A stretch of DNA of 64,000 bases from Parapristionchus giblindavisi. Lineage: Eukaryota; Nematoda; Chromadorea; Rhabditida; Diplogasteridae. The position numbers and the translations under genes were made by a program. Below, piece after piece: positions 35,396 through 48,637 of the stretch (position 1 is its first letter; each line of letters begins with the position of its first letter). The stretch is from assembly GCA_943737045.1 (NCBI GenBank), contig CALSFV010000356.1, positions 17,501 through 81,500 on the forward strand, written 5' to 3'. The notes under the pieces are model-generated. The model was not told the origin of the DNA. It was given only the letters and a program-made list of their open reading frames with translations, and made no database searches.

Positions 35396-36225
35396 GACAT
35401 TGATCGATTTATTTATTAACTTATTTATTGTGATAATTTGTACAAACGTGATAAAGTGAACAATATTTATTGTGTTCAATGAAAAAAGGAGTAAGTATGA
35501 TACAGATAAAGGGGAAATGAGTGATAAAACGACCGTATGAATGGATACCAGCATATGAATAAACATTTCCCTTATCGATCCATTCCATCCATTATATTTA
35601 TAGTAAAACAATCAATAAAACCCAATGTCATATCAATCAATAAAGCAAAGAAGAAAAAGAAAGTAGAGTTGGAACATATCTGTAATAAGGAGAAAGTCGT
35701 GATATTTAGTCAAAGAAGGAAATTGGGCCCGATAAACAAATGAAGAAGAATAAGAATATATCTGAGAAATGAATGAAAGGATGAACTATTATTGATTAGA
35801 TTGATGAAGGAAATGAATAGATATAACGAAACTAAAGCAACAAATTTGGATAAAAAGCATACAACAGAGGAAGAATGTAATACAATTGCGTAATCAACTA
35901 TCGATCGGAATCTTTTCAATTTGTAACAAACCGGAATTGACGGAAACTGTGTACACAACAATATAGATTAAACTCTCAGGAAACAAACATAATCAATACT
36001 CTATTCTATCATATATGAAAAGACTTAATATATAAATATATATGAACAATCTATATGGCATACTATAATATGAATACTCTTCAGAGTAAGAAGAACGTAC
36101 AAATATCGATTGATTGGAAAGAGAAATTATCATAAATACTTTCATTTTATGTAGCAATTGAAATATGAATGAAGAGAAGAAAAGGATATTGAGATGTGTG
36201 AGAGAAAGAAGGATGGATGGACATA
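35396..36225. other. Convergent intergenic region
   Basis: Lies between the 3' ends of the chitinase (+) and the DDHD phospholipase (-). No supported gene; holds the 3' flanks of both. Confidence 0.5.
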
Positions 36226-39200
36226 TTATATACCAGATCTTTGAATGATAGGTGGTGGTTGTCTATTAGTAGTGGGTAATCTACCAGGAGCATCAGGGAG
36301 AAGATGTTCTTCACGTGGGAGATTCATTACACTCAATGGTGATTCATCTTGAATCGATATTGATGATTTAGATGATGATGTCAATTGAGGTTCAATTGAT
36401 GATGATTGGACTACTGTAGTTGAAGGTACGGTAGTTCCATTTGAAGGAATAACTACTGTAGATGTATCAGTGGATGGTGTAATTGTCTTCGTCGTAGTTG
36501 TATTATCTCCTCCTCCATTCAACTCTCGTGGTAACTCTTCAATTGCTGTATTCAATTCAGCAGTTCCATTGAGGGCTTTATCTGTCGCATTCTGAATATC
36601 GATTGATTTCATTGTACATTCACCTAATACAGTATACAGTAAGGTATGGATGAATGAATACCTGAGCTTCGAGATCTTTAGCTGCTTCATCCCTTTGTGT
36701 ATAGATGATATTAACCAGGAACATGGCCAAATCAGGATTTGTCCAATAAGAGAAATGAGATTTGAGAACTGACCTAAATATAAATGATTAGAGTATGAAT
36801 AGAGTAAATATCATTATGTTACATATTCACTACAGTACACCTTATATACAACATATACTAATAACTCACCAATAACTCTTATCAGTCAATCCTGGTTGAA
36901 CACTGAAGTCGATACGTTTTTGTAGTCGATATTCCTGATATATGATAGAAATTATTTTCATCAATCTAATCAGCCAATAGATATCAGCAGTTAACAATAT
37001 AATATATTAGGGAGGCATAGGTCGAATAGCTACGTTACAGATATATAAAATGCGGTCTGGTTTTCCCAACAACAAAAAAATCACTAAATGTTTAAAAAAA
37101 AACGCTTTTTTTAAATTCCAAAATGCGGTCAGGCTTCGTAGTTTGCAACGTACTTTTCGAATTATGTAGGGAGGACGAAATTTGTATAAATGGAGTATGA
37201 AATGTACCTCAGGAATGGATTCAATGATCTTCTCTGCTTCAGTCATCTTCTTCTCTGGCTAAAAGATCAAAGATCAATTCATATGAATAGATATATCAAC
37301 TATAGAGAAAGAAAGAACCTGTAGTTCAATCTTCACTTTCTTACTTCGTCTTGTTATTCTTGATAAATTACTCGACTACAATCAATCAATACTTTTTCAC
37401 AAATAAATCAATCAATAATCTACTAGTTACCAACCGCTCTTCTCATATGTAAATTAACTTTGCTTCTGGATACTTTGACATTAGTCAACTGTAAGTGTAT
37501 TACAGTATTCTTTATTCAATCAATCAATCAATAATCTATTCTAACCCTCTTTGATTTACTCTTTCTTGGTGAATCTTTCAATGAAACAGTTTCTATTTTC
37601 TTCTTTTTCTTACTTTTACTTGTCTTCTTTACCTGAATGACACGGAACAATCGATATTTCATACTAATCAATCAAACAATAATCGATAATAGATACTCAC
37701 TTCAACTTCTTTAGCCTTTTCAATCTCTGCATCCTTCTTATTCGTTGATGTATTTGAATTGGATGATTTATTGAACCACCATCCACTTCCTCCTCCTGAT
37801 TTACCTTCAATCAACGCAGTTAATAAGCGAAATACAATTTTCACGCTAAAACAAATTCGCAGTGAATTGAATCAATAAACCTGTTTCATTCATGTTTCTA
37901 CGCATTGACAAATGCTCACAAAACTGAATCAAAACTGATAATGATATTCCGGACCAGATCAATCATAATATTTGGGGAATGATAGTACCTCCAGATCCAT
38001 TCTTCTCTGTATTCCTTCCTGCTTCTTCACGAGTGGGAGATAGAGAACGAGGAGATGAACCTACAACATACTCAATCAATATTCATACGTTCACTACAAA
38101 TATTCATTTAAAAATTAAAAATAATATTCTATCATTTTTCATTCATTTTAGAAATAGCGACGGACATCCACACCCTTATGTCATTCTTTTTCCTGTTACG
38201 TATATGATGATGGAATAAAGAATAAGAATAATACTAAAGTACTAACAGGCAGATCGTACAATAGAGGCAGAATCATCAGAATCAACTTCATCTTCTTCAT
38301 CTAATTCATCCTCTGCTGGTACTACTTCCTTCTCTTTGTTCTTCTTATCCTACAATTATTCATTTATCAATCCATTATGATATTGATAATCATATCATTC
38401 AATAACATCAAATAACATAAAATAATACCGTACCCCACTCTTGTTTCCTTTCCTCTCTGCTGCTTTCTTCTTCTTCAGATAATTCTTATAAACATCAGGA
38501 GCGAGTTCGTCATAGTTCTTCCTGTAAGATCAATCAATAATCGTTCTTTTGCCAATAAATCAATAATCCCTTTTTACAGTACTCACTTTGATCTTTGATC
38601 TGTAAAGGCGAATAGTTTGACAGGTCGAATATCTTTGAGTTCAGCTGCATACAATGGTTCTAATCGATATGCAACTGGATCATATGGATGGAATATATTG
38701 AAAATACGATTCAACTGAAATAAAGAATCAATCAATAAAATGATTCAATCAATCGATATCATACCGTATGCGTAGGAGGAATTATAGTTTCAGGTTGGGC
38801 TCCTCTCATTACAAGGAAGACTCCCAATGGTGAACCAACACAGAACAGATTTGATACCTCAACAAAATAAATCAATAAAACTAAAAAAATATCAGGGAAT
38901 CAATTAATAAACCACATAAAGATAATGAAAACATACTGGGAACTGTAGTTTCTCTTCTCTTGCTTGTAACACACATTGAATGCCTCCACTCATATCCTTC
39001 TGGAGCTTTTCACGAACCTAAATATAAATCAATCAATCAATAATTGGTTTCGATTGGAATGATAATTACAGTACCTCTTGAAGTATCCTCATAGAATTAG
39101 CTGCCTCCGAGTTATCATCCTGCTTCGATTGTTCTTCCAGTTGGGCTTTCTGTAGAGATACAAACATTAATATAAAGATCATAGATCAAAGATCAAAGAT

Positions 39201-42200
39201 CACTCACAATAGCATTGGCAACATATTCATCATACATGAGAAGAGGTGACCAATGACTGATGATATCATATGAGATTACCTAAAGGAAAGAGGATTAGGT
39301 TAAAAAACCCCGGACTAGACATTTTCCCACAATGGATATTTCATCCATATACAAATATTGACCACTACAAGAACCAAATGAGTAAAGTAGGAACAAAACT
39401 ACCACAGTAATTCATTAATGATGCATTCGTTTTAAATTATTATTGTAATAATAATATGTATATAATATAAGCATACCGATCCAAGTGAATGAGCAAAGAT
39501 AGAAACAGGTCCATTGTATTGTGGATTATGTTTCTTGAATAGTGAATAGACTTGATTGATTGATTTGACTACTCCTCCAACTATCTACAATACGAATACA
39601 TAAAGAATATATACAATTCATCCTTCTAACAGTTCAATAACGTGTAATCATACGGAAAATGGCACAGTCGAAACATAACAATGATCTTTAATCTTTGATC
39701 TCTAAACCGTACCTCTTGTCTGTATAGGGGAGATTGATAGTACATGATATCCATGGCCGTACTATTCAATGTTTGTCTCACAGATGACATCTTAGGAAGA
39801 GTGATCACATCTGTCTGTCCATCATCCAATTGAAGACCTGATCTACAATCAATCGATAAATCGATAATCATGGAATATGAAAAAAGAATCTATATGAATT
39901 TATATAACATATATTTAATTATATTTTCATAGAGTTCCATACCGACCAGATATAGACAGTTAATGATTGATTAATAATAATATAAGTCTCAAACCTCCAT
40001 TCAACAGGTAATAACATGGGTCGACTCTTCTCATCTGGATAATGTCTTTCCATTACAAGATTCACTTGATCTCGAACTCTGTAAAGATATCTAATTCAAT
40101 CTGAACAGCTTCAACTTTCGTAAATATCATAATCTCTAAACAGAGACATCACAATGTCGGAAAGTATACCAGTTGAATAAATGTTTCAAGGCCATTATAA
40201 TTTCCCCAAGTTATAACCATCAGCAATCTTGTTGGGTTTCAGAAATTAGGCATATTATGAATCATACATTTTCGGCGCCCTCACAGGATTGTTTTATGTA
40301 GTTGGTTAAGTTTTAAAATATGGTGGGTCGATTTAGAAAATTCGTTATTTTATTAAATTGTAATCTTTCGCATAAAATTAATGAGCAGTATACAGTGAGT
40401 CGATCGCCACATTAGGAGGGTATGAAATGTATGATTATGACTAAGTCTAATGAACATACTCTTCAGTATTCTTAGCAATAAGATTCTCATATCCTTTCTG
40501 TCCTATTCCATGTACAACTAGAATCAAATGAGATACTTCAGGTGATCCATCTTCCCATTCTGCCTGAACAATCAATATTATCGTTCAATTCATTCATTCA
40601 TATCACATTATCAACCTATATTTATTCAAAAGTAATCATCGAGCCGTAAGTTTTTAAAACTACATAATTTTTAAAATCAAGATAATTCGAAAAAAATGAG
40701 CCAACGAATCTAACCTCCTTCTCATATCCTCTTCTCAACTTTGTATCCTTTCCCCATGTCACATATCTAAAATTGATATATTATCAAGATATGACCACTT
40801 TAATATGACCAAGACATTTTATTAGTAGAGTAACCATTAAGAGCAACCACATTTTCGTTAACTGGAATACAGTAACCATGGGAGGATATCCATCTTCAAT
40901 AATATAACATTCACTATAAATTAGCATGTGTAGGAGATAAATATGAGTTGTTTCGATAATGTCTACTTAATACTCACAAATAGTTGTATAATATAAGTTA
41001 ATGTATTCCAGTGAATGAATATAGATAATGAAGCAAATAAGCGATATAAGACATTCTGGACAAACAAGGACAACGTGAACATGTTCATAGAGTAATATCA
41101 GTAGATTGTGAGAGTTAATGATTAGAAAAGTTAGTTAGTGATAAGAAAATTGAGTGAGTAGTTCAACTACAGTATACCGTTTGAATGGAGACATGATGCA
41201 GCACGAATTCAAGCATATACACTTGCACCTGATACACACACATGCACATATAATAAAGGACGACGAATGGTAAATAACAGAAAGTTAGTGCACCAAAGCA
41301 TACACACACAAACATGCACAAGCACAGTGGTTAGACATACGGTAGATAGATGGAATGAAAAAGGAATACTGTAGATATACCTGAGTAATCGACTTGCTTT
41401 AGTTGTACTATAGAGGAATACATCAATAACTGAACTCCATTTCACTTCAATATTATCAGGTAGTTGAAGTTCAGTCAATTCTATAATCAATATCATATAA
41501 CATCAATAATATTCAATAGATTATCATCTCTTTCAAATTCACATCGAACAAATCAAGATATTTTAACTATTATGAAACATTAAACAAGTGTCTATTATAC
41601 TAGACTAGACTTATTATATAAGAGCTCGTCCTCCCTCTTATTCAACAGGGACAATGAATAATACAATCAATTTAGTAATGAAGAATACATACGTGGTTTT
41701 CTACTGGCTTCCTTATCAGAGAACATACTCGTTCCCTCTGGAATGGTTTGTCCACGAAAATATTGAAGATGATGAGCTTCTATTGAATCTGCCATTGATG
41801 CCTGATAAACAATCAATCAATAATACACTGAGAAAAACCATAGTTGCTGCGCTGTAAGAAAACCCTATACAACGTTATGAAACCCTTGCTTCCAAGGGAT
41901 ACAAAACCCTAAGGGTTCAAACCCTTACATCAATGTATCTTCAGATCAATCAATCAATATAATGATTAGATTACAGTATACCTGAATAGGTTGTCCATCG
42001 GGTAAGAACCAACTTCCTCTTCTCAATTCCGCTTCATCTTCTTTCCAATATACAGCAGTGATCTTTGTATGGTTTTCGGACATTCTGAACGATATACAAT
42101 TAAATCAAACAATAAACTATTACAGTATACTAACCTGTACAATCCATCCAGGACCACAACATCGTCTCCAATCTCAGCGACATGAGACTCCATCTAAACA

Positions 42201-42766
42201 TAAAACACAAACATACAGAGATCATAATCGATAAAAGCAATAAAAAGTATCAAAGATGGATTTGAATCAATATAATCAATCAATACCTGCGCATCAATAT
42301 CCATTCCAATATCTTTTCTCCATCTCATTTCCAATCGAAGAGAATCCAAGCCTGGAAATACAATCATTGAATAATGAAATAGATTACATCTTGAATAGCA
42401 TCACTTCACATTCACAATCAATCAATCAATCAATTATCAAAGATACATATGGTCAAGAGTATTCATTATCACTAATCAATGTCTACCTTTGAATGGAATC
42501 CATTTAGATCCGAGATCCTTCCGACGAAAGAACCATCTCACTTCACCACAACGAAGTTCTGTTACCTGAATCAATCAATCAATCAATCAACCAATCAATC
42601 AATATCATCACTATAATTCAATCCCCAATCTTTCTCTCACTTACAGTAACCCCTATCATAGACCTACACATTGAGAGAGTACGGTAGACCATGCAGGTAA
42701 AGGCGCAATGAATGAATCAATCAATGATTGAATTCGATCAGCCGCAGCGTCAGTGTATTCAATCAT
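36226..42766 (-). CDS. ipla-1: DDHD1-type intracellular phospholipase A1
   Basis: Phosphatidic-acid-preferring PLA1 family (DDHD1; ipla-1 in C. elegans), cytosolic and membrane-associated. From ATG 42766 the minus strand encodes AADRIQSLIDSFIAPLPAW, then VTELRCGEVRWFFRRKDLGS of the family N-terminal domain, YFRGQTIPEGTSMF, DNIEVKWSSVIDVFLYSTTK, LRRGYEKEAEWEDGSPEVSH, LVVHGIGQKGYENLIAKNTE, NSTAMDIMYYQSPLYRQE, the nucleophile elbow VSIFAHSLGSVISYDIISHW, VSNLFCVGSPLGVFLVMRG, IFNIFHPYDPVAYRLEPL, a Lys/Ser-rich linker, then the DDHD region KRIDFSVQPGLTDKSYW and SYWTNPDLAMFLVN, and a Thr/Ser-rich tail ending at 36226. Alternative 5' exons may lie at 46097-50294. Introns hold the element at 37016-37166. 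Whether 42766 is the main start is uncertain. Confidence 0.92.
37016..37166. mobile_element. hAT-type MITE, CATAGGTCGAA ends
   Basis: A 151-bp element with inverted ends CATAGGTCGAA and TTCGAATTATG. Flanked by a perfect 8-bp target duplication TAGGGAGG (37008-37015, 37167-37174). Shares end and internal sequence (AATGCGGTCAGG, CTTTGCAACGTAC) with the element at 55568. Confidence 0.9.
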
Positions 42767-43705
42767 AGAAGAAGGAGAAGAAGAAGAAGGAGAAAGAGAC
42801 AATCAAAATAGAATCTTCAATTCAATACCATTCTATTCTATATCTCCATCTTCCTCTCCTCTATCTCTCTTCTACAATAGCTGTTCAAACTATCCATTAT
42901 ATTCCCTCCTCTCCTCATTCTCAAACCATTTAACAACTCTTTTCTCCACCACTTCCATGCTTCATTGACTAGATCAATCAATTACAGCACTCTCATCGTC
43001 TGGTCGCTCTCGCCTCATCAATCTATACGTCTCTCACCCTGATATTACTCCATATATTGGTTTGTACAACGAGATGTCGAACGATACGAGGAGATCTCTC
43101 ATGACGATGATGATGATGACAGGGAGATTTTGGTGTAGATGATGGTGAGGGATTACGGTCGATTGAGATGGAGACCATTTGACGGATACGGATGAAGATG
43201 AAGGAGGAGAAGGAGTTAACCCATCTAGAGAAGAAAGAAGTAGATGAAGTTGATGGAGAGAGATCAGAACAAATGATATGATGAAGTTGAAGAGAAGAAG
43301 AAGAAGAAGAAGAAGAGGATGATAAGGAGGAAGAGTTGAGAGACGATAGATAATGAGGATTATGAATACGTCAATGGAGATGAAGAAGATGATGAAGACC
43401 AAGGGGAGGGAGAAGAAAACATTCGAGATTAACTAATAAGTATATGTTACATGAATAAAGGTTATTATGAAATGTTATTGAAGATCTCGCTCATAGTTCA
43501 TTATCATATTAATATTGAATAAGAGAATAAAAGGTACAGTAGTACTCTCTATCTATCGTATTCATACAAAGAAGCAAGAAAAGAAGAAGAAGAAGAAGAT
43601 CTTTCACTCTATTCTATTATATTAGTCTAATTTGACATTTTCTTCTTCTTCTCAAGCGAAAATATTGAGAGACAAGTAAGAAGTACACCAAGTAGATAGA
43701 CAGGG

Positions 43706-43707
<2 letters not shown>

Positions 43708-43761
<54 letters not shown>
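43708..43761. repeat. (AG)n microsatellite
   Basis: About 26 near-perfect AG repeats following a run of six G. Confidence 0.95.
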
Positions 43762-43767
<6 letters not shown>

Positions 43768-44223
43768 AGAAGGACTAGAAGATGAACGAATGAGGAGTCA
43801 ATAACATGAATAGTAATTATAATACTCTTATTACTATCATTATTATTGGTATTACTATTCCCATATCAATTATTAAAGCCATAATGAGAAGAGGAACTTC
43901 TTGGAAAGACAAGAGAAGATAAGAAGGAGAAGGAGATAGAAGAGAGAGAGGATAATAAATGATCATGTTAGAGAGAGAAAAGAAGAGATATTGAGGAGAA
44001 GATGAGTGATGAAGGAGAAGGAGAGAAAGATGAAGATGGAGATGGTAGACGAAAACATGGTGATATTGAGAAGAATCGAAGGAAGAATGAAGAAGAAGAG
44101 GAGATAATGGTAATGTGTATTGATGTATAACTATTGAGATGACGAAGAAGGAAGAGAAGAAAAAATTTAGATTATGAACCAAGACTGATATATATATATG
44201 ATATTAGGACTAACCATCTCTAA

Positions 44224-44309
44224 TGCATCGTTACATTTGCCTTACGTGCCTACGCCGTAACGACGGAGGAGGTTACGGCGTAGACACGTAAGGCAAATGT
44301 AACGATGCA
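44224..44309. mobile_element. 86-bp hairpin MITE with TAA duplication
   Basis: Two ~41-bp arms beginning TGCATCGTTACATTTGCCTT are almost perfect inverted copies with almost no loop. Flanked on both sides by TAA (44221-44223, 44310-44312). A trinucleotide TAA/TWA duplication is typical of PIF/Harbinger elements. The ends match the larger relative at 44729. Confidence 0.85.
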
Positions 44310-44728
44310 TAATTTACCATTGTGATTACCCTCATAGTAAACATGGTGAAATGTAATGAAATTAGATGAAAAAATAAAATATTATAGACGGAGAAGAAGG
44401 AGAAGGTAATGATGATGATGAATACAGATGTATATTATATGAGGGAAGGGAGAGGGGAGGGAGTATATGAAGTCATTCACTATTCTTCTCTCTCCTCTCT
44501 TCATTTCAGTGCCATCTAATGAATCCATAGAGAGAGAGAGGAATCTATCTATCTTCTCAATGGAGAGAACAATGGAATAAAGGATTAAATCAAAGAGAAA
44601 ATACATCGAGAATAAGAAGGGAATACAAAATGGATTCATATTACTCAATTCTAGGAATGTGAGAGAGTGAAATCTTACAAAAGTCATGGATGAAAACACA
44701 AAGAAGAGAAGAAGGAAGAGAATGGTAT

Positions 44729-44954
44729 TGCAGTCTTACATTTCCCATACGTGCCACCATCATAATGACAGAGACCTCCATGTAAACTTTACAGAGTCTC
44801 AATTTAAACGCAATTTTGGCATGAATGTGATATTACTAACATTTATATTCGATATATGCCAAAATCCCGTTCGAAATTTACATTCTGCAGAGTTTATATG
44901 TACGTCTCCGTTTTTTTTTACGGCGGAGGAACGTAAGGCAAATGTAAGACCGCA
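44729..44954. mobile_element. MITE, TGC-GTCTTACATTT ends
   Basis: Left end TGCAGTCTTACATTTCCC and inverted right end TGCGGTCTTACATTTGCC. Internal inverted sequence includes AAATTTACATTCTGCAGAG. Flanks are TAT and TAA, an imperfect trinucleotide duplication. Same family as 24340-24585 and 44224-44309. Confidence 0.75.
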
Positions 44955-46096
44955 TAAAGGAATAAGAAAGAGTTCAAATGATTGAATGAAAGATGAAGAA
45001 AGTAAAGGAAAGGAACTGATATGCCCCATTGATCATCTCCACCTCTCCTCTACTATCGCATCTAATATCATCTCTCCCTCTCCATCTCCATCTCTTTCTC
45101 TTCTCATCTCTACGTCTTTCTACGTAATCTCCTTTCTACTACGAATAAATAAGATGACTCATTTGGAGACCTTTACGGTATCATATATAAGGAAAGAGAA
45201 GCATATTCTAAATGGAGAAATGACGAAGACTAAACATAACAAGTAGAGGGATACGCAACTACTATAATAAGGAGAGGGAGAGAGAGATAGAGAGAGGGAG
45301 AGGGAGAGGGAAGGAGATAGAGAGGGAGAGGGAGAAGCAGAGGGAGAGAGAAAGAGAGATGATCCAATAAGGGCAATGAGCTATAGAAAATAGAAGATTC
45401 TATTCATAGAGAGGAGATGAAATACAAACTAAGTTTAGATGGAGAAAGATGTTGAAAGATGAGAAAGGACTGAATGAAGAGAAGACGAAAGAGGGAGAGC
45501 GAGAGGGAGGGAGAGGGAGAGGGAGAGGGAGAGGGAGGAAGAAGGCGTTCCCTTCCTTCACTAAAGAGAGGAAGGAGGACTCGACTCAAAATGGACGAGA
45601 TATACGAGTATTCAATGGTATATTGAGAGAATATGAAGAGATGGAGAGAGAAGAAAGAAGGATAAAGATAACTACTCCAACTACTCGGTTACTCCACATA
45701 TCCATTCCTCTAGATATCGTATAACATGAACGACTACACAATCTTCACTATCTATTCTACCGTACTTCCTTCTTCATATATCATATACTGTATCATATTC
45801 CATCTATTAATGTACGGTAACCAAACTATCAAACATTGTTCCACGATCGACCATTGATAGATTAAAAGACCCACTGTTCAACTAGATAATGATAGAATCA
45901 AATGAAATGGCGCAACTATAACAGCACTACTTTAATTAGCGCATGTTTCAATATCTTCATATAAAGCCTACCGTACTCCTCTCATCATGTATAATACTAC
46001 AGTAAGACTTGAGTATAACGATAAGTTAGAGTAATCAGTCTACCTTAGCCCTCTCTCATATACTACAGTATGATTAGTAGATAGATAGATGCATAC

Positions 46097-48586
46097 CCTT
46101 CTTCTTCTATTCCTCATAGGTGGAATGGGTGCGGGTGCAGTTGTGATGGTTCCTCGAATTGAATTTGTATCTTCAGACATCGTCATCTGTAATATAATCA
46201 TTATCCATCATAAATAGATATTCAGAAAATCTGATTAAAGCAACGCAATCAGTCGAATCGTTTTACACCGAATACATGATAATATTGAAACACGAAAGTC
46301 ATTGGTGAAATTAGGACGAATCTAGAGTAGCAACATAACTCTCTTTCTTTATTCAAGAATAATTTGAACAAATTAGTATATATGGTGATCGAGAATTCAT
46401 GAACCTATTCCAATCTACTATAGAAACAAATGGAATAAATCAGCAATCAGCAGACGAGAAATAAAAGAAGGGGAGATCAATTTGGTAACGAATGTGGTCA
46501 CTCAATAATATATATATAATTATTCACTATTTGATATATATAATTATTCACTATTTTTTCAAGTTAGCAAAAGATCATGTTAGGAAAAGGTCTCTTCCTA
46601 ATTCTCCACCCTCACATGAAGTGTATCACTCAATGAGTACCCCATAACTGTCTCCCACCCCATTCTATTAGTCCTAACACACTTTGTTTACTAACTCTCA
46701 GTCCTTGAACATCCCAATTCCCTATTACTTGAGTCTCTCTCTCTCTCTTTATACTCTCTCCATCTGATACACTCTCTCATCACAATATGGGCTGAGATTA
46801 AGGAGTTCATCTAGTATCAACAACAACAATATTGATGAACTCATGACTACGGTAAGGATCATGTCACTCATTTCATCTCCAATAGTTCAACTACAACCAT
46901 CAAGTCTCGAGACTATATAGAGGACCAATCAATTGATAGATTAGATTGACTATTCCAATCCTTCCTCGCTATTTCCTTGTGGTATTGTATATTATGTGTC
47001 AATAATATATTCATTCCGTATTTCTTTGTCATTCTCCGAAACAGACATAAAGTTACTATTATTAATGATACATGAATATACGGATACAAAAGTATGGAAA
47101 TGAAAGACAACTTATTCAGATTAGGCCATCTAAAAAAAGAGAATGAAGAAGAAGCCAACTAAATAAAGGAAGAATGAGGAGATGAATCATGAGAATATAT
47201 TGTATTCTATTGTGAATATAGAAGATGATGAAGAAGAAGAAGAGAATAGAATGAACAAATGAAGAATGGTTATGGAAGATGAATATGGATTCATGACACA
47301 AATACTCTCTATACAATAAAGAACTGGGAGGATTCTAGTGGATTCAATGGAAGGAGAGGGAGAGAAGGAGAGGGAGAGAGTGAGAAGGAGAGGGAGAAGG
47401 GGTAGATCAAAGTGAAAGCACAACTTCAACATTGACAGGCTAACAGAGAAAAAGCATACAATAGTAGAGAAAGTATATTTGTATTTACAGTGAATAGAGT
47501 TCGATGAGAGTGAGATAGAGAAGAAGTGAGAGATATGAAGATGAACAAAATGTGAATAGATTCAATATAGGAAGAAAGAGAATAGAATGAATTATATATT
47601 GTATATGAGAGGATGAATGAATGAATGAAGTGGATGGAGATGTACTATTAGAGATAGAAGAGTTGAGTACATAATACATGAGATAAAGAGATAAAGTACA
47701 GTATTGAAGTAGTCTCTCATATTACCTTGAGGGTATACAAAAGAGGATGAAGGATAACGAATGATGGGGAGAGAAAGAGGAATATGGAGAGGGAGAGATT
47801 ATGAAATGAATCAACCAATGAACGAAAATACTTAATTCAAATACACACATTAATGATCGACATCAATATAATTGTACAAAATAAGGATAATAAGAATTAT
47901 ATTTATATTTACTATATGTCCTAAACATCATTCCACTATCAATGACATTACATTAATTACCTATAGATAGGAATCGAGATATATAAACTAAAGATTAAAT
48001 AAGTAGTAGAAGGAGATATAGACCACCTCTACGAACCAAGTCTCTCATCATAGTCTCCGTCAACAACGTTATCGAGTAGAAGGGGAGAAAGGGTGACACG
48101 TATGGACTTTGTCCCCCCCCCCCCTCTATCCATCTATCCTCTTATATTTCACTGTAATAAACTACTACAGAGAACAGAACACTTCATTACCTGTAGTACT
48201 ATCTCCCTCTCTCTTCCTCTCCCTATCTACTTTGTACCTCTGTCATCAATAGAGAGATAGACATCTACATAGGGTTCAAGTGAATGAATGAATGAGAGGT
48301 ATGAATAGTTCAATGATGAGCAAAGAATGCAACGGAATAGAGAATGAGAAAGGAGGAATAGTTAGAGAACTAAGATGACAATAATATAATATGAGGATAT
48401 AGACAAAAGAGTCTTCCAATTGAGACATGAGAGATAGCGAAAGATGCATGAAGAGATATAGAGATAGAGAAGAGGACCTCCTTCCTTCTATTCTTCACGA
48501 CAAAAACATTCCTCCATCCTCCTTCTGTCTCTCTTCGTCAATCTCCTTCTCTATCCCCTCCTCCTCTCTTCCATTCTACGCTCATT

Positions 48587-48637
<51 letters not shown>

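Larger units (their letters stand above)
42970..46096. other. Purine-biased repeat-rich stretch, possible long 5' intron of the DDHD gene
   Basis: Long runs of AAG/GAG on the plus strand, microsatellites and two MITEs. Minus-strand stretches near 43034-43233 and 42870-42970 can be read as protein-like (for example SIDRNPSPSSTPKSPCHHHH, VNEAWKWWRKELL), but their phases do not connect to the DDHD exons, so no exon is called. Confidence 0.4.

Noticed and set aside
43034..43402. Minus-strand frame upstream of the phospholipase, with a possible exon at 43034-43233
   Set aside because: It has an acceptor and a GTGAGAG donor, but none of the three frames connects in phase to neighbouring exons without a stop; composition is repeat-driven.
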